A program made the translations under genes and the position numbers. A DNA stretch of 6,552 nt from Paracoccaceae bacterium (GTDB taxonomy: Bacteria > Pseudomonadota > Alphaproteobacteria > Rhodobacterales > Rhodobacteraceae), in NCBI GenBank assembly GCA_020441345.1, contig JAGRMK010000227.1, forward strand, positions 1 through 6,552, given 5' to 3'. Each line of letters begins with the position of its first letter. Positions within the stretch are counted from its first letter, which is position 1. A model generated the notes under the pieces. The model saw only the letters and a program-made list of their open reading frames with translations, did no database searches and was not told the DNA's origin. This document shows positions 1 to 5,891 of the stretch, piece after piece.

Positions 1-1286
1 GCTGTCAGATGAATGTCTATGACAGTGAGCGGATGGCCGAGGCGCTGGGAGCATCGGGTTACGTGGCGACGGACCGCGCCGATGACGCCGACATGATCTT
101 GCTCAACACCTGTCATATTCGCGAAAAGGCGGCCGAAAAGGTCTATTCCGAACTGGGGCGCCTGAAGCCTTTGAAAGACGGCAACCCGGAGCTGAAGATC
201 GGGATCGCGGGCTGCGTGGCGCAGGCCGAGGGTGCAGAGATCATGCGCCGGGCCCCGGTGGTCGATCTGGTGGTCGGGCCGCAGACCTATCACCGTCTGC
301 CCGAGATGGAGGCGGCTGTGCGCGCCGGCGCGCGGCCGGTGGACACCGAGTTTCCGTCCGAGGACAAATTCGAGCATATCGCCCGGGGGCCGCGCGCGAC
401 GCGCGGGCCGGCCGCCTTCCTGACCGTGCAGGAGGGCTGCGACAAGTTTTGCGCCTTCTGTGTGGTACCCTACACCCGGGGCGCCGAGATCAGCCGCCCC
501 GTTGACCGGATCCTGCGCGAGGCGCGCGATCTGGTGGCGCGCGGTGTGCGCGAGATCACGCTTCTGGGTCAGAATGTGAATGGCTACCATGGCGAGGGGC
601 CGGATGGGTCGGACTGGACGCTTGCGCGGCTGGTGCGGGCCCTGGCCGAGATCGACGACCTCTGGCGGATTCGTTACACGACATCGCATCCCAATGACAT
701 GAGCGCCGATCTGATCGCCGCGCATGGCGAGATCGACAAGTTGATGCCCTATCTGCATCTGCCGGTGCAATCGGGGTCGGACCGGATTCTGAAGGCGATG
801 AACCGCAAGCACACGGCGGCGCAATACCTGGAGTTGCTGGCGCAATTGCGCGCGGTGCGGCCGGATATTGCGCTGTCGGGCGATTTCATCGTCGGTTTCC
901 CCGGCGAGGACGAGGCGGATTTCGAGGCGACGATGGCCTTGGTACGCGCTGTCGGGTATCATTCCGCGTTCAGTTTCAAATACTCGGCGCGTCCGGGCAC
1001 GCCCGCCGCCGAACGTCCGGTGCTGCCCGATACCGTGCTGGATGCGCGGTTGCACGCCTTGCAGGCGCTGATCACCGAGCAGCAACGCGCCACGCAACAG
1101 GCAATGGTGGGGCGCGAGGTAGCGGTCTTGTTCGAGAAGCCGGGCCGGATGCCCGGGCAGATGGTCGGCAAGTCCGATTATCTGCACGCGGTGCATGTGA
1201 CGGCCGAGGGCCTTGTGCCGGGCGAGTTGCGCCGGGTCAGAATCACCGAGAGCGCGACCAACTCGTTGGCGGGGATTCTTCTCTGA
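1..1286 (+). CDS. miaB: tRNA-2-methylthio-N6-(dimethylallyl)adenosine synthase MiaB (5' end cut off)
   Basis: This is a radical-SAM methylthiotransferase that adds a methylthio group to i6A37 of tRNAs reading UNN codons, in the cytoplasm, using two 4Fe-4S clusters. The reading frame is open to the left edge: the codons before the ATG at 9 read (G)CQ, giving the family motif GCQMNVYDSE, so that ATG is internal and about a dozen N-terminal residues are missing. Counting from that Met, the N-terminal cluster cysteines are the one at bases 3-5, C35 (NTCHIR) and C69 (AGCVAQ). The radical-SAM CxxxCxxC is C144, C148 and C151 (GCDKFCAFC). The C-terminal ~65 residues, with GKSDYLHAVHV, look like the TRAM RNA-binding domain. 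All six cluster cysteines are visible and the frame is intact to the TGA at 1284-1286. The close homologue RimO is less likely because the GCQMNVYDSE and tRNA-type signatures are those of MiaB, and because of the phoH/ybeY/corC context. Confidence 0.96.
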   Translation, partial: CQMNVYDSERMAEALGASGYVATDRADDADMILLNTCHIREKAAEKVYSELGRLKPLKDGNPELKIGIAGCVAQAEGAEIMRRAPVVDLVVGPQTYHRLPEMEAAVRAGARPVDTEFPSEDKFEHIARGPRATRGPAAFLTVQEGCDKFCAFCVVPYTRGAEISRPVDRILREARDLVARGVREITLLGQNVNGYHGEGPDGSDWTLARLVRALAEIDDLWRIRYTTSHPNDMSADLIAAHGEIDKLMPYLHLPVQSGSDRILKAMNRKHTAAQYLELLAQLRAVRPDIALSGDFIVGFPGEDEADFEATMALVRAVGYHSAFSFKYSARPGTPAAERPVLPDTVLDARLHALQALITEQQRATQQAMVGREVAVLFEKPGRMPGQMVGKSDYLHAVHVTAEGLVPGELRRVRITESATNSLAGILL

Positions 1287-1513
1287 CCCGATGACCGGAG
1301 CCGACTGCCGGGGGCTGTCAAGCGAAGGATTCGCGCCGAGGGGCCCGTCCGGGCACGGAATCCCGCGGGTTTGGCGGGAATCGCTCTTCCAAAGTCTGGC
1401 AAGTTTGCTAATGTTTCCGAAGTGGTAGGCAACATTCCCGCCGGGTTCCCTGATCTGCCTTGGGGTCCCACGCGGCGGAACGTCTTGCCAGGGGGAAAAC
1501 AATAAAAAGGAAG
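1287..1513 (+). other. Intergenic region between miaB and the envelope pair
   Basis: This stretch of about 227 bases has no convincing gene. It should hold the end of the miaB transcript and the promoter of the envelope pair, but I could not find a convincing -35/-10 pair. It contains a 6-bp inverted repeat, TCCCGC (1361-1366) with GCGGGA (1374-1379), not followed by a T-run. It also has a gapped inverted repeat AATGTT (1410-1415) with AACATT (1431-1436). Just before the downstream gene is a purine-rich stretch (AAAAAGGAAG, 1504-1513) that acts as the ribosome binding region. Confidence 0.5.
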
Positions 1514-2095
1514 ATGGCTGTGGTTAAGTCTGTTTCCAAAGCTGTCCGGCTGATCGCTGGCGCCGCTGCCATGGCGCTGGTGTTGACGGGGCTGATGGCG
1601 AATGATGCGGAGGCTCAGCGCCAGCGCACGATTGTTGGCGAGCGCTACGTGCCGACGATCTGGATCGACCCGGATGGGTGTGAGCACTGGGTGATCGACA
1701 ACGGGATCGAAGGCTACATGACCCCGAACCGGACACCCGACGGGCGCCCGGTCTGTCATCGGACCAATGTCTGTCTGACGGAGAGCACCGATACGCTGTT
1801 CGCGACCGGCAGCTATGCCTTGCGCCCGGGCGCCGAGGCGCGGCTGTCGCAGTTCTTCCGCTCGAATGGCTCGACGGCCTTCGTGGTCTATGGCCACACC
1901 GATCCGCGCGGCGGGTTCGAGTATAACATGGCCCTGTCCGAAAACCGGGCCCGGACCGTGGCCAATGTGGCGATTGCTGCAGGTGGGCGCGTTGCGACGG
2001 TGCGCGGGTTTGGCCCGATGCACCCGGTGGCCTCGAACGCCTCGGCGGCCGGCATGGCGCAGAATCGCCGTGTCGAAGTCCTGTGCGTGCGCTGA
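1514..2095 (+). CDS. Secreted OmpA-like peptidoglycan-binding protein with N-terminal Trp/Cys/His module
   Basis: This 193-residue protein is predicted to be exported and to bind peptidoglycan in the periplasm. Residues 1-34 form a signal peptide: basic start, hydrophobic stretch at about 12-28, likely cleavage after AEA34. Residues 49-81 form a short module, WIDPxGCxHWVID...GYM...PVC, which recurs in the next gene. Residues about 92-193 are an OmpA C-terminal domain: GHTDPRGG, NMALSENRARTV, and NRRVEV near the end. D130 and R145 match in spacing the Asp/Arg pair that contacts diaminopimelate in OmpA-family proteins. There is no beta-barrel and no lipobox. Four cysteines (C56, C81, C87, C191) could form disulfides. 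The start is uncertain: the ATG at 1514 lies only two bases after AAGGA, while an in-frame GTG at 1520 has better spacing. A longer TTG start at 1460 would spoil the signal peptide. The lipoprotein gene follows after 20 bases, probably in the same operon. The physiological role is unknown. Confidence 0.88.
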   Translation: MAVVKSVSKAVRLIAGAAAMALVLTGLMANDAEAQRQRTIVGERYVPTIWIDPDGCEHWVIDNGIEGYMTPNRTPDGRPVCHRTNVCLTESTDTLFATGSYALRPGAEARLSQFFRSNGSTAFVVYGHTDPRGGFEYNMALSENRARTVANVAIAAGGRVATVRGFGPMHPVASNASAAGMAQNRRVEVLCVR

Positions 2096-2115
2096 GCCTT
2101 TGGGGGAGTGAAAGA

Positions 2116-2463
2116 ATGAATAGTCTGAGAATCATCCTTCTGGGTGCTGCCGCATTGGGGCTTTCGGCCTGTGTGAGCACTTCGGGTTCGGGCGGCGCGG
2201 ACACCAACGCGGGCGGCGGTGATGGCTGGGTCGAGTGGAATGCCGAGGACAACACCTCGGACCGCCATCTGGGCCGTCAGAACCATCTGTCGAACATGCG
2301 CGACGCAGGGATCTGGGTCGACCCGCATGGTTGCGACCACTGGATCATCGACGAAGGCGTCGAAGGGTTCATGTCGGCGCGGCTGGATCAATACGGCAAT
2401 CCGGTGTGTTCGGGCATCGCGCCGCCGACGGTGGCCGTTGGCCGGTATCGGCGCGGCACCTGA
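2116..2463 (+). CDS. Small lipoprotein sharing the Trp/Cys/His module of the upstream OmpA-like protein
   Basis: This 115-residue protein is probably an outer- or inner-membrane-anchored lipoprotein. The signal peptide (MNSLRIILLGAAALG) ends in the lipobox LSAC with C19 as the lipidated residue, followed by a Gly/Ser-rich linker to about residue 37. Residues 66-98 (IWVDPHGCDHWIID ... GNPVC) align without gaps to residues 49-81 of the upstream protein, with 18 of 33 identities by eye. The two module cysteines here are C73 and C98. Nothing recognisable follows; the protein ends 17 residues later with RYRRGT. The ATG at 2116 was chosen because GGGGGAG at 2102-2108 is a good ribosome binding site and because it gives a proper lipoprotein signal; the GTG at 2083 lies inside the previous gene. 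It lies 20 bases after the OmpA-like gene and just before a terminator, so the two form a bicistronic unit. I do not recognise the family by name and assign no function. Confidence 0.85.
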   Translation: MNSLRIILLGAAALGLSACVSTSGSGGADTNAGGGDGWVEWNAEDNTSDRHLGRQNHLSNMRDAGIWVDPHGCDHWIIDEGVEGFMSARLDQYGNPVCSGIAPPTVAVGRYRRGT

Positions 2464-2503
2464 CCCGGGTGCACGACACGGTGTTTTCACGGCATTTTGC
2501 GAG

Positions 2504-2530
2504 CGGCCCCTCTTGGGGGCCGTTTTGCAT
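2504..2530 (+). terminator. Rho-independent terminator after the envelope pair
   Basis: CGGCCCC (2504-2510) and GGGGCCG (2516-2522) form a perfect 7-bp GC-rich stem around the loop TCTTG. The right arm runs directly into TTTT (2523-2526) and a further T-rich stretch. It starts 40 bases after the lipoprotein stop codon on the same strand, so it should end the OmpA-like/lipoprotein transcript and separate it from phoH. Confidence 0.8.
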
Positions 2531-2531
2531 T

Positions 2532-2560
2532 TTGACACAAGATGTCGCGGTTGGGGTGCG
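2532..2560 (+). promoter_or_regulatory. Possible phoH promoter (-35 element only)
   Basis: An exact TTGACA occurs at 2532-2537, just after the terminator and about 150 bases before phoH, where a promoter for phoH would be expected. No good -10 hexamer is found 16-19 bases downstream: the sequence there is G/C-rich (GGTGCG to TGCGTT). Many alphaproteobacterial promoters have weak -10 boxes, so this is only a candidate. The remaining spacer to 2676 shows no gene. Confidence 0.25.
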
Positions 2561-2676
2561 TTACCACCGCAGCATGCAGCGCGGAGCGCATTTGTCAGGC
2601 CGGAACGGTGTTCTGTGCTTGCGCCGACGCGGCGAGCTTGGCAGCATGGGGCACCCGATCGGGACCAGAACGAACC

Positions 2677-2685
2677 AGAGGTGAT
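2677..2685 (+). promoter_or_regulatory. Strong ribosome binding site that fixes the phoH TTG start
   Basis: AGAGGTGAT contains eight contiguous bases (GAGGTGAT, 2678-2685) complementary to the usual 3' end of bacterial 16S rRNA. The core GAGGT ends five bases before the TTG at 2688. The next candidate start in frame, TTG at 2703, lies about 20 bases from the core, which is too far. No ATG occurs in frame near this point, so TTG at 2688 is the best start. Confidence 0.7.
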
Positions 2686-2687
2686 AC

Positions 2688-3692
2688 TTGGGACTCAGCG
2701 CATTGACGCCTCCGCCTCAGCCCGGTGATCCACTCCAGACCTTGCTGGAGTTTTCAGACAACCGGCTGCTTGTTGACCTGTGCGGCGAATACGACCGCAA
2801 TCTTGTCAAGCTGGAGCAGGAGCTGGACGTGCAGATCGTGCGCCGGGGGAATCAGTTGCATGTCATGGGTGACCCGACAATGCGCGCGCGCGCGGCCGAG
2901 ACGCTGAACGCGCTCTACGCGCGGCTGGCGGATGGCAAGCCGGTCGAGTCCGGGGATGTCGAGGGGGCGTTGAAATTGTCGGCCGGCGAGTCGCCGCAGC
3001 GTCAGCTGGAAATGTTCCGCACCGGGCAAATCGAGATCCGCACCCGCAAGAAAAGCGTGTCGCCCCGCACCAAGGCGCAACAGGCCTATGCGCGCGCGTT
3101 GTTCGACAAGACGCTGAACTTCGGCATTGGCCCGGCAGGCACGGGCAAGACCTATATCGCGGTGGCTGCCGCCGTGCATTTCTTCATCGAAGGGCATGTC
3201 GACAAGATCATCCTGTCGCGTCCGGCGGTCGAGGCGGGCGAGAAGCTGGGCTATCTGCCGGGAGACATGAAGGAAAAGGTCGACCCTTACATGCAGCCGC
3301 TCTATGACGCGCTGAACGATTTCTTTCCGTCCCGCCTGTTGCCCAAGCTGATGGAGGAACGCCGGATCGAGATTGCGCCCCTGGCTTTCATGCGCGGGCG
3401 CACCTTGTCGAATGCCTTTGTCGTGCTTGACGAGGCGCAAAACGCGACCGAAATGCAGATGAAGATGTTCCTGACCCGTCTGGGCGAGGGCTCACGCATG
3501 GCGATCACCGGCGACCGGTCGCAGGTCGATCTGCCGCGCGGGCACATGAGCGGGCTGATGGCCGCGGAACGGATTCTGAAGGATATTCCCGACATCGGGT
3601 TCAATTACTTCACCGCCGCCGATGTGGTGCGTCATCCGCTGGTGGCGAAGATCGTCGCCGCCTACGACAGCGACGACGCGCGCAAGATCTGA
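2688..3692 (+). CDS. phoH: PhoH/YbeZ-family ATPase
   Basis: This 334-residue cytoplasmic PhoH-like P-loop ATPase is the YbeZ type found beside ybeY. YbeZ is reported to interact with YbeY and is thought to act in RNA metabolism or ribosome maturation, but its exact reaction is not settled. Residues about 18-82 form a small N-terminal domain resembling a KH-type RNA-binding fold (RRGNQLHVMGDP). Residues about 125-330 are the ATPase: Walker A GPAGTGKT (148-155), a SRPAVEAGEKLGYLPGD segment (177-193), Walker B VVLDEAQ (245-251) and TGDRSQVDLP (274-283). All key residues are present and the length is normal for the family. The start is a TTG supported by a very strong ribosome binding site. A terminator separates it from the upstream lipoprotein. 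Downstream it converges on a reverse-strand gene instead of leading straight into ybeY, so here it is probably transcribed on its own. Confidence 0.95.
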   Translation: MGLSALTPPPQPGDPLQTLLEFSDNRLLVDLCGEYDRNLVKLEQELDVQIVRRGNQLHVMGDPTMRARAAETLNALYARLADGKPVESGDVEGALKLSAGESPQRQLEMFRTGQIEIRTRKKSVSPRTKAQQAYARALFDKTLNFGIGPAGTGKTYIAVAAAVHFFIEGHVDKIILSRPAVEAGEKLGYLPGDMKEKVDPYMQPLYDALNDFFPSRLLPKLMEERRIEIAPLAFMRGRTLSNAFVVLDEAQNATEMQMKMFLTRLGEGSRMAITGDRSQVDLPRGHMSGLMAAERILKDIPDIGFNYFTAADVVRHPLVAKIVAAYDSDDARKI

Positions 3693-3707
3693 GCGAAGCG
3701 GCAGCAG

Positions 3708-3729
3708 GGGTGCGTGCCAGCACGCACCC
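3708..3729. terminator. Hairpin between converging phoH and dioxygenase genes, probable bidirectional terminator
   Basis: GGGTGCGTG (3708-3716) and CACGCACCC (3721-3729) form a perfect 9-bp stem with a four-base loop, CCAG. It lies 15 bases after the phoH stop; on the other strand the last base of the dioxygenase stop codon (TAG, 3731-3729) is the first base of the stem. A symmetric hairpin in a 36-base convergent gap suits a two-way transcription end. There is no T-run on either side, so it may instead depend on Rho, stabilise the 3' ends, or be a copy of a dispersed intergenic palindrome. Confidence 0.55.
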
Positions 3730-4373
3730 TACCGGGCCCACATCCTGAGCAGGTTCGACCGCGATTTCGACAGCAGGCGCGCCTGCTCGGGGTCTTGCGT
3801 GGCCTCGATCGCGCGCCACAGGTCAAACAGGATCTCGCGCCGCGCGGGATCCGCGACCCAGCTTTGCACCCAGCCGACCACCACCAGCCGCGCCCCCCGT
3901 GTGACCGGCGCAACATGGTGCAGCGTGTTCGACGGATAGATCACCGCCGCGCCCTGAGGCAGCTTGACCGCGCGATCCTCGAGCCGGTCGGCGATGACCA
4001 GCTCGCCGCCGTCGTAGCTTTGCGGGTCGGACAGAAACAGCGTGAAGCTGAGGTCCGCGCGGGTGCCCGCGATCAGTGCGTTGTCGACATGCGGGCCATA
4101 CTGCCCGCCGCCCTGCGTGCGCGTCACCATCAGCCGGGCAAAGGCGCGCGGGTAAGCGATGGCGGCAAACAGCGGATGGGCGCTCAGCGCGGACTGCACC
4201 TTGTCCAGAACCGCCTGCGTGGCGGGGCCAGGCGTGGCCTGTTCGTTGGACTTGACCGTGCGCGCGACCGCCCCGGCCGTCAGGGCACCATCCTGGAACG
4301 GCAGCGACTGGGCGGCAGCGCGCATCACCTGTGTCTCGGCGGCGGTCAGCAGCGGATCGAGGACGATCGGCAT
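3729..4373 (-). CDS. PKHD-type Fe(II)/2-oxoglutarate-dependent dioxygenase (PiuC/YbiX family)
   Basis: This 214-residue cytoplasmic non-haem iron dioxygenase uses 2-oxoglutarate and O2 to hydroxylate a substrate that is not known for this family. The jelly-roll core shows the iron ligands H95 and D97 (YGPHVDNAL) and distal H152 (TLHHV). R162 in TRGAR, ten residues after H152, fits the 2-oxoglutarate-binding arginine. TQGGGQYGPH, YDGGEL and VGWVQSW are typical of the family, and the length is close to that of E. coli YbiX (about 225). Relatives (PiuC, YbiX) are commonly encoded beside siderophore receptors and respond to iron in Pseudomonas and E. coli. No receptor is visible here. The ATG at 4373 lies one base after the stop of the upstream reverse-strand gene and lacks a clear ribosome binding site, so it is probably translated by coupling. 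I leave the symbol empty because ybiX and piuC are both in use and orthology was not tested. Confidence 0.92.
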   Translation of the reverse strand: MPIVLDPLLTAAETQVMRAAAQSLPFQDGALTAGAVARTVKSNEQATPGPATQAVLDKVQSALSAHPLFAAIAYPRAFARLMVTRTQGGGQYGPHVDNALIAGTRADLSFTLFLSDPQSYDGGELVIADRLEDRAVKLPQGAAVIYPSNTLHHVAPVTRGARLVVVGWVQSWVADPARREILFDLWRAIEATQDPEQARLLSKSRSNLLRMWAR

Positions 4374-4374
4374 G

Positions 4375-5184
4375 TCAGGGCAGGCGCAGCGCGATGATCT
4401 CGACCCAGGCGGCGGCGACGGCGATCATCGCCGGATCGCCCGTGGTCTCGGTCGCGGTCAGGTCCGGGAACAGCGGCGCCAACGGGTCGAGTTGTGCCAG
4501 AACCGAGGTGCCCGCGGCGGCGACATCGGCGTCAGGGTCGGTCGCCAGGGCCTGTGCCCGCGCCCGCACGGTTTCGACAAAGCCCCAAGCGTCGCGGTAT
4601 TCGTGATCGAGCACCACCTCGCCCGCTTCGACGCCCCCCGCGTAATCGGCGGCGGCAATGTCGAGCAGGGTCTTTAGCGCCAGCACCCGTTCACGCGGGG
4701 TGGCGTTGGTCGATCCCCGCGCCGCATCGAGCGCGGCCAGCAGCGCGGAGAGGCGCGCGGCCACGGTCTCGGTCGAGGCTTCGCTGGCGATGGCTTCGGC
4801 GAAGGCCTGGGTCTGGGCGTCGAAAGGCGTCGCGTCGTACTGCGCGAGGCCCTCGGCCAGATCCTCGTAATAGGCGTGATGCGACCCTTCGAGCTGTTCC
4901 AGCGCGGTCGCGTAGTCGCCCCGCTGATACAGCGCGTTGACGATGCGGTGCGCGGCCTCGAACAGGCCAAGCTCGGTCAGGAACCCGGCAGTACCGTCCT
5001 GGCGCACGACACCCGCCTCGCCTGCCTCGCCGCCTTCGCCGGCTTCCTGTGCCAGCGCGGCCGTGGCCAGCCCCGGAACCGGGGCAAAGGGCGCCGCGAC
5101 GCTCAGGGCGGCGGCAGTGGCGACGGCCCAGGCGCGGGGCGTGACCCGGCGCGGCGGAACTGGTGGAAAGGACGCGGGCATCAT
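4375..5184 (-). CDS. Secreted alpha-helical protein, possibly iron-related (FTR1-periplasmic-domain-like)
   Basis: This protein of 269 residues (268 if the second ATG is used) is exported. Residues about 18-45 form a signal peptide with likely cleavage after ALA45, followed by a Gly/Glu-rich linker (EAGEGGEAGEAG, 47-58). The mature part is Ala-rich, acidic and appears almost wholly helical, with no membrane segments. Two stretches stand out: SHHAYYEDLAEGL (101-113) and LLDIAAADYAGGVEAGEVV followed by DHEYRDAWGFVETV (173-206). The second recalls a region I remember from the extracytoplasmic domain of some FTR1-type iron permeases (LLDY...DY..AV..G.VV...EY); this is recall, not a search. No REGLE motif or permease part is present. 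It lies one base upstream of the PiuC-like dioxygenase, so the two are co-transcribed, which fits an iron role. GGAG lies three bases before the first ATG (5184) and six before the second (5181), so either could be used. Function is not established. Confidence 0.8.
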   Translation of the reverse strand: MMPASFPPVPPRRVTPRAWAVATAAALSVAAPFAPVPGLATAALAQEAGEGGEAGEAGVVRQDGTAGFLTELGLFEAAHRIVNALYQRGDYATALEQLEGSHHAYYEDLAEGLAQYDATPFDAQTQAFAEAIASEASTETVAARLSALLAALDAARGSTNATPRERVLALKTLLDIAAADYAGGVEAGEVVLDHEYRDAWGFVETVRARAQALATDPDADVAAAGTSVLAQLDPLAPLFPDLTATETTGDPAMIAVAAAWVEIIALRLP

Positions 5185-5324
5185 GGACTCCGGTTTAAAC
5201 CAAGTGTATTTGTCGGGTAATATCTTTTCCCCGATCCGTCAATCCCCGGCAAAGCGGGCGGGTGCGGCGCCGGGTGCCGATTTGCCCTCTATCGTTCTGT
5301 TTTGACAGGGGATACTGTTGTCTC
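5185..5324. promoter_or_regulatory. Divergent spacer with promoters for the reverse-strand pair and ybeY-corC
   Basis: These 140 bases separate the divergent genes and should hold both promoters. The half next to the reverse-strand gene is noticeably more A/T-rich than its surroundings (5192-5230). It contains the perfect 10-bp palindrome GGTTTAAACC at 5192-5201, eight bases before that gene's start, where a bound repressor would block it. A reverse-strand TTGACG at 5242-5237 is a possible -35, but the matching -10 position is poor. Towards ybeY there is an exact TTGACA at 5302-5307, too close to the start codon to serve as a normal -35. No recognisable Fur or Irr box was found by eye. Confidence 0.4.
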
Positions 5325-5891
5325 ATGCAGGTTGACATCGACATCGACGATCCGCGCTGGGCCGACATGGGCCTGGATGCCATCGTGCTCAGGGCTGGAG
5401 CGGCAACGCTGGCGCATCTCGGCCACGATGCGGCGGGTTTTGAATTGAGCGTGCTGGCTTGCGATGACGCGCGGATCCGCACGCTGAACGCGCAGTTCCG
5501 TGGCAAGGACAGCGCGACCAATGTCCTGTCCTGGCCCACCTGGGATTTGAGCGCCGAGGCGCCGGGCGCCTTGCCAGAGCCGCCCGAACCGGGCAACGCC
5601 GACGATCCCGAAGCGCTGGGCGACATGGCGCTGGCCTATGAGACCTGCCTGCGCGAAGCCGCCGAACAGAACAAGCCGCCCCTTGACCATGTTACGCATC
5701 TGATTGTGCATTCGGTGCTGCATTTGCTGGGGTATGACCACGAAACCGACCCGGATGCCGAGTTGATGGAGGAAACCGAGCGATCGATCCTTGCACAACT
5801 GGGTATCGCCGACCCATATGCGACCGAAGACCTGGCCTTGCCGCAGGGCATTGCCGGACTGGATGGAAACAACCCTGGAAAGGACCCATGA
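5325..5891 (+). CDS. ybeY: Endoribonuclease YbeY (rRNA maturation factor)
   Basis: This 188-residue cytoplasmic zinc metalloprotein of the YbeY/UPF0054 family is a single-strand endoribonuclease for 16S rRNA 3'-end maturation and ribosome quality control. The zinc motif HSVLHLLGYDH supplies H129, H133 and H139. The conserved FRGKDSATNVLSW block (58-70) includes R59, matching the functionally important arginine of E. coli YbeY. Compared with the roughly 155 residues of E. coli YbeY it has a Pro/Glu/Ala-rich insert (about 78-98, before GDMALAYE) and a C-terminal tail after about 165; such inserts are usual in alphaproteobacteria. The ATG at 5325 was chosen because the conserved region begins immediately after it and no better start lies upstream; AGGGGAT at 5307-5313 is a somewhat distant ribosome binding site. 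Its stop overlaps the start of corC (ATGA). Unlike the usual arrangement it does not directly follow phoH. Confidence 0.95.
   Translation: MQVDIDIDDPRWADMGLDAIVLRAGAATLAHLGHDAAGFELSVLACDDARIRTLNAQFRGKDSATNVLSWPTWDLSAEAPGALPEPPEPGNADDPEALGDMALAYETCLREAAEQNKPPLDHVTHLIVHSVLHLLGYDHETDPDAELMEETERSILAQLGIADPYATEDLALPQGIAGLDGNNPGKDP

Noticed and set aside
9..11. ATG at base 9 as the true start of miaB
   Set aside because: The preceding in-frame codons encode the conserved Gly-Cys-Gln of the first cluster motif, so the gene begins outside the window.
1361..1379. TCCCGC/GCGGGA hairpin as the miaB terminator
   Set aside because: The stem is only six base pairs and is followed by ATCGCTCTTCC, not a T-run, so evidence for termination is weak.
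1178..2255. Long reverse-strand open frames (281 and 243 codons) over the miaB end and the envelope pair
   Set aside because: They are antisense to genes with clear signal peptides and domain motifs, are Arg/Pro/His-rich in the way of GC-rich shadow frames, and show no motif of their own.
3714..4397. A 227-codon forward open frame over the dioxygenase
   Set aside because: It is the antisense shadow of a gene with intact HxD...H iron ligands; its translation is Arg/Gln-rich without recognisable motifs.
5014..5046. Short Glu/Ala/Gly repeat near the N-terminus of the secreted protein as a functional tandem repeat
   Set aside because: It is short and irregular, lies right after the signal cleavage site, and is best read as a flexible linker.
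5302..5330. TTGACA at 5302-5307 as the -35 box of ybeY
   Set aside because: A -10 box at normal spacing would fall on the start codon, leaving no leader or ribosome binding site; the match is probably chance.
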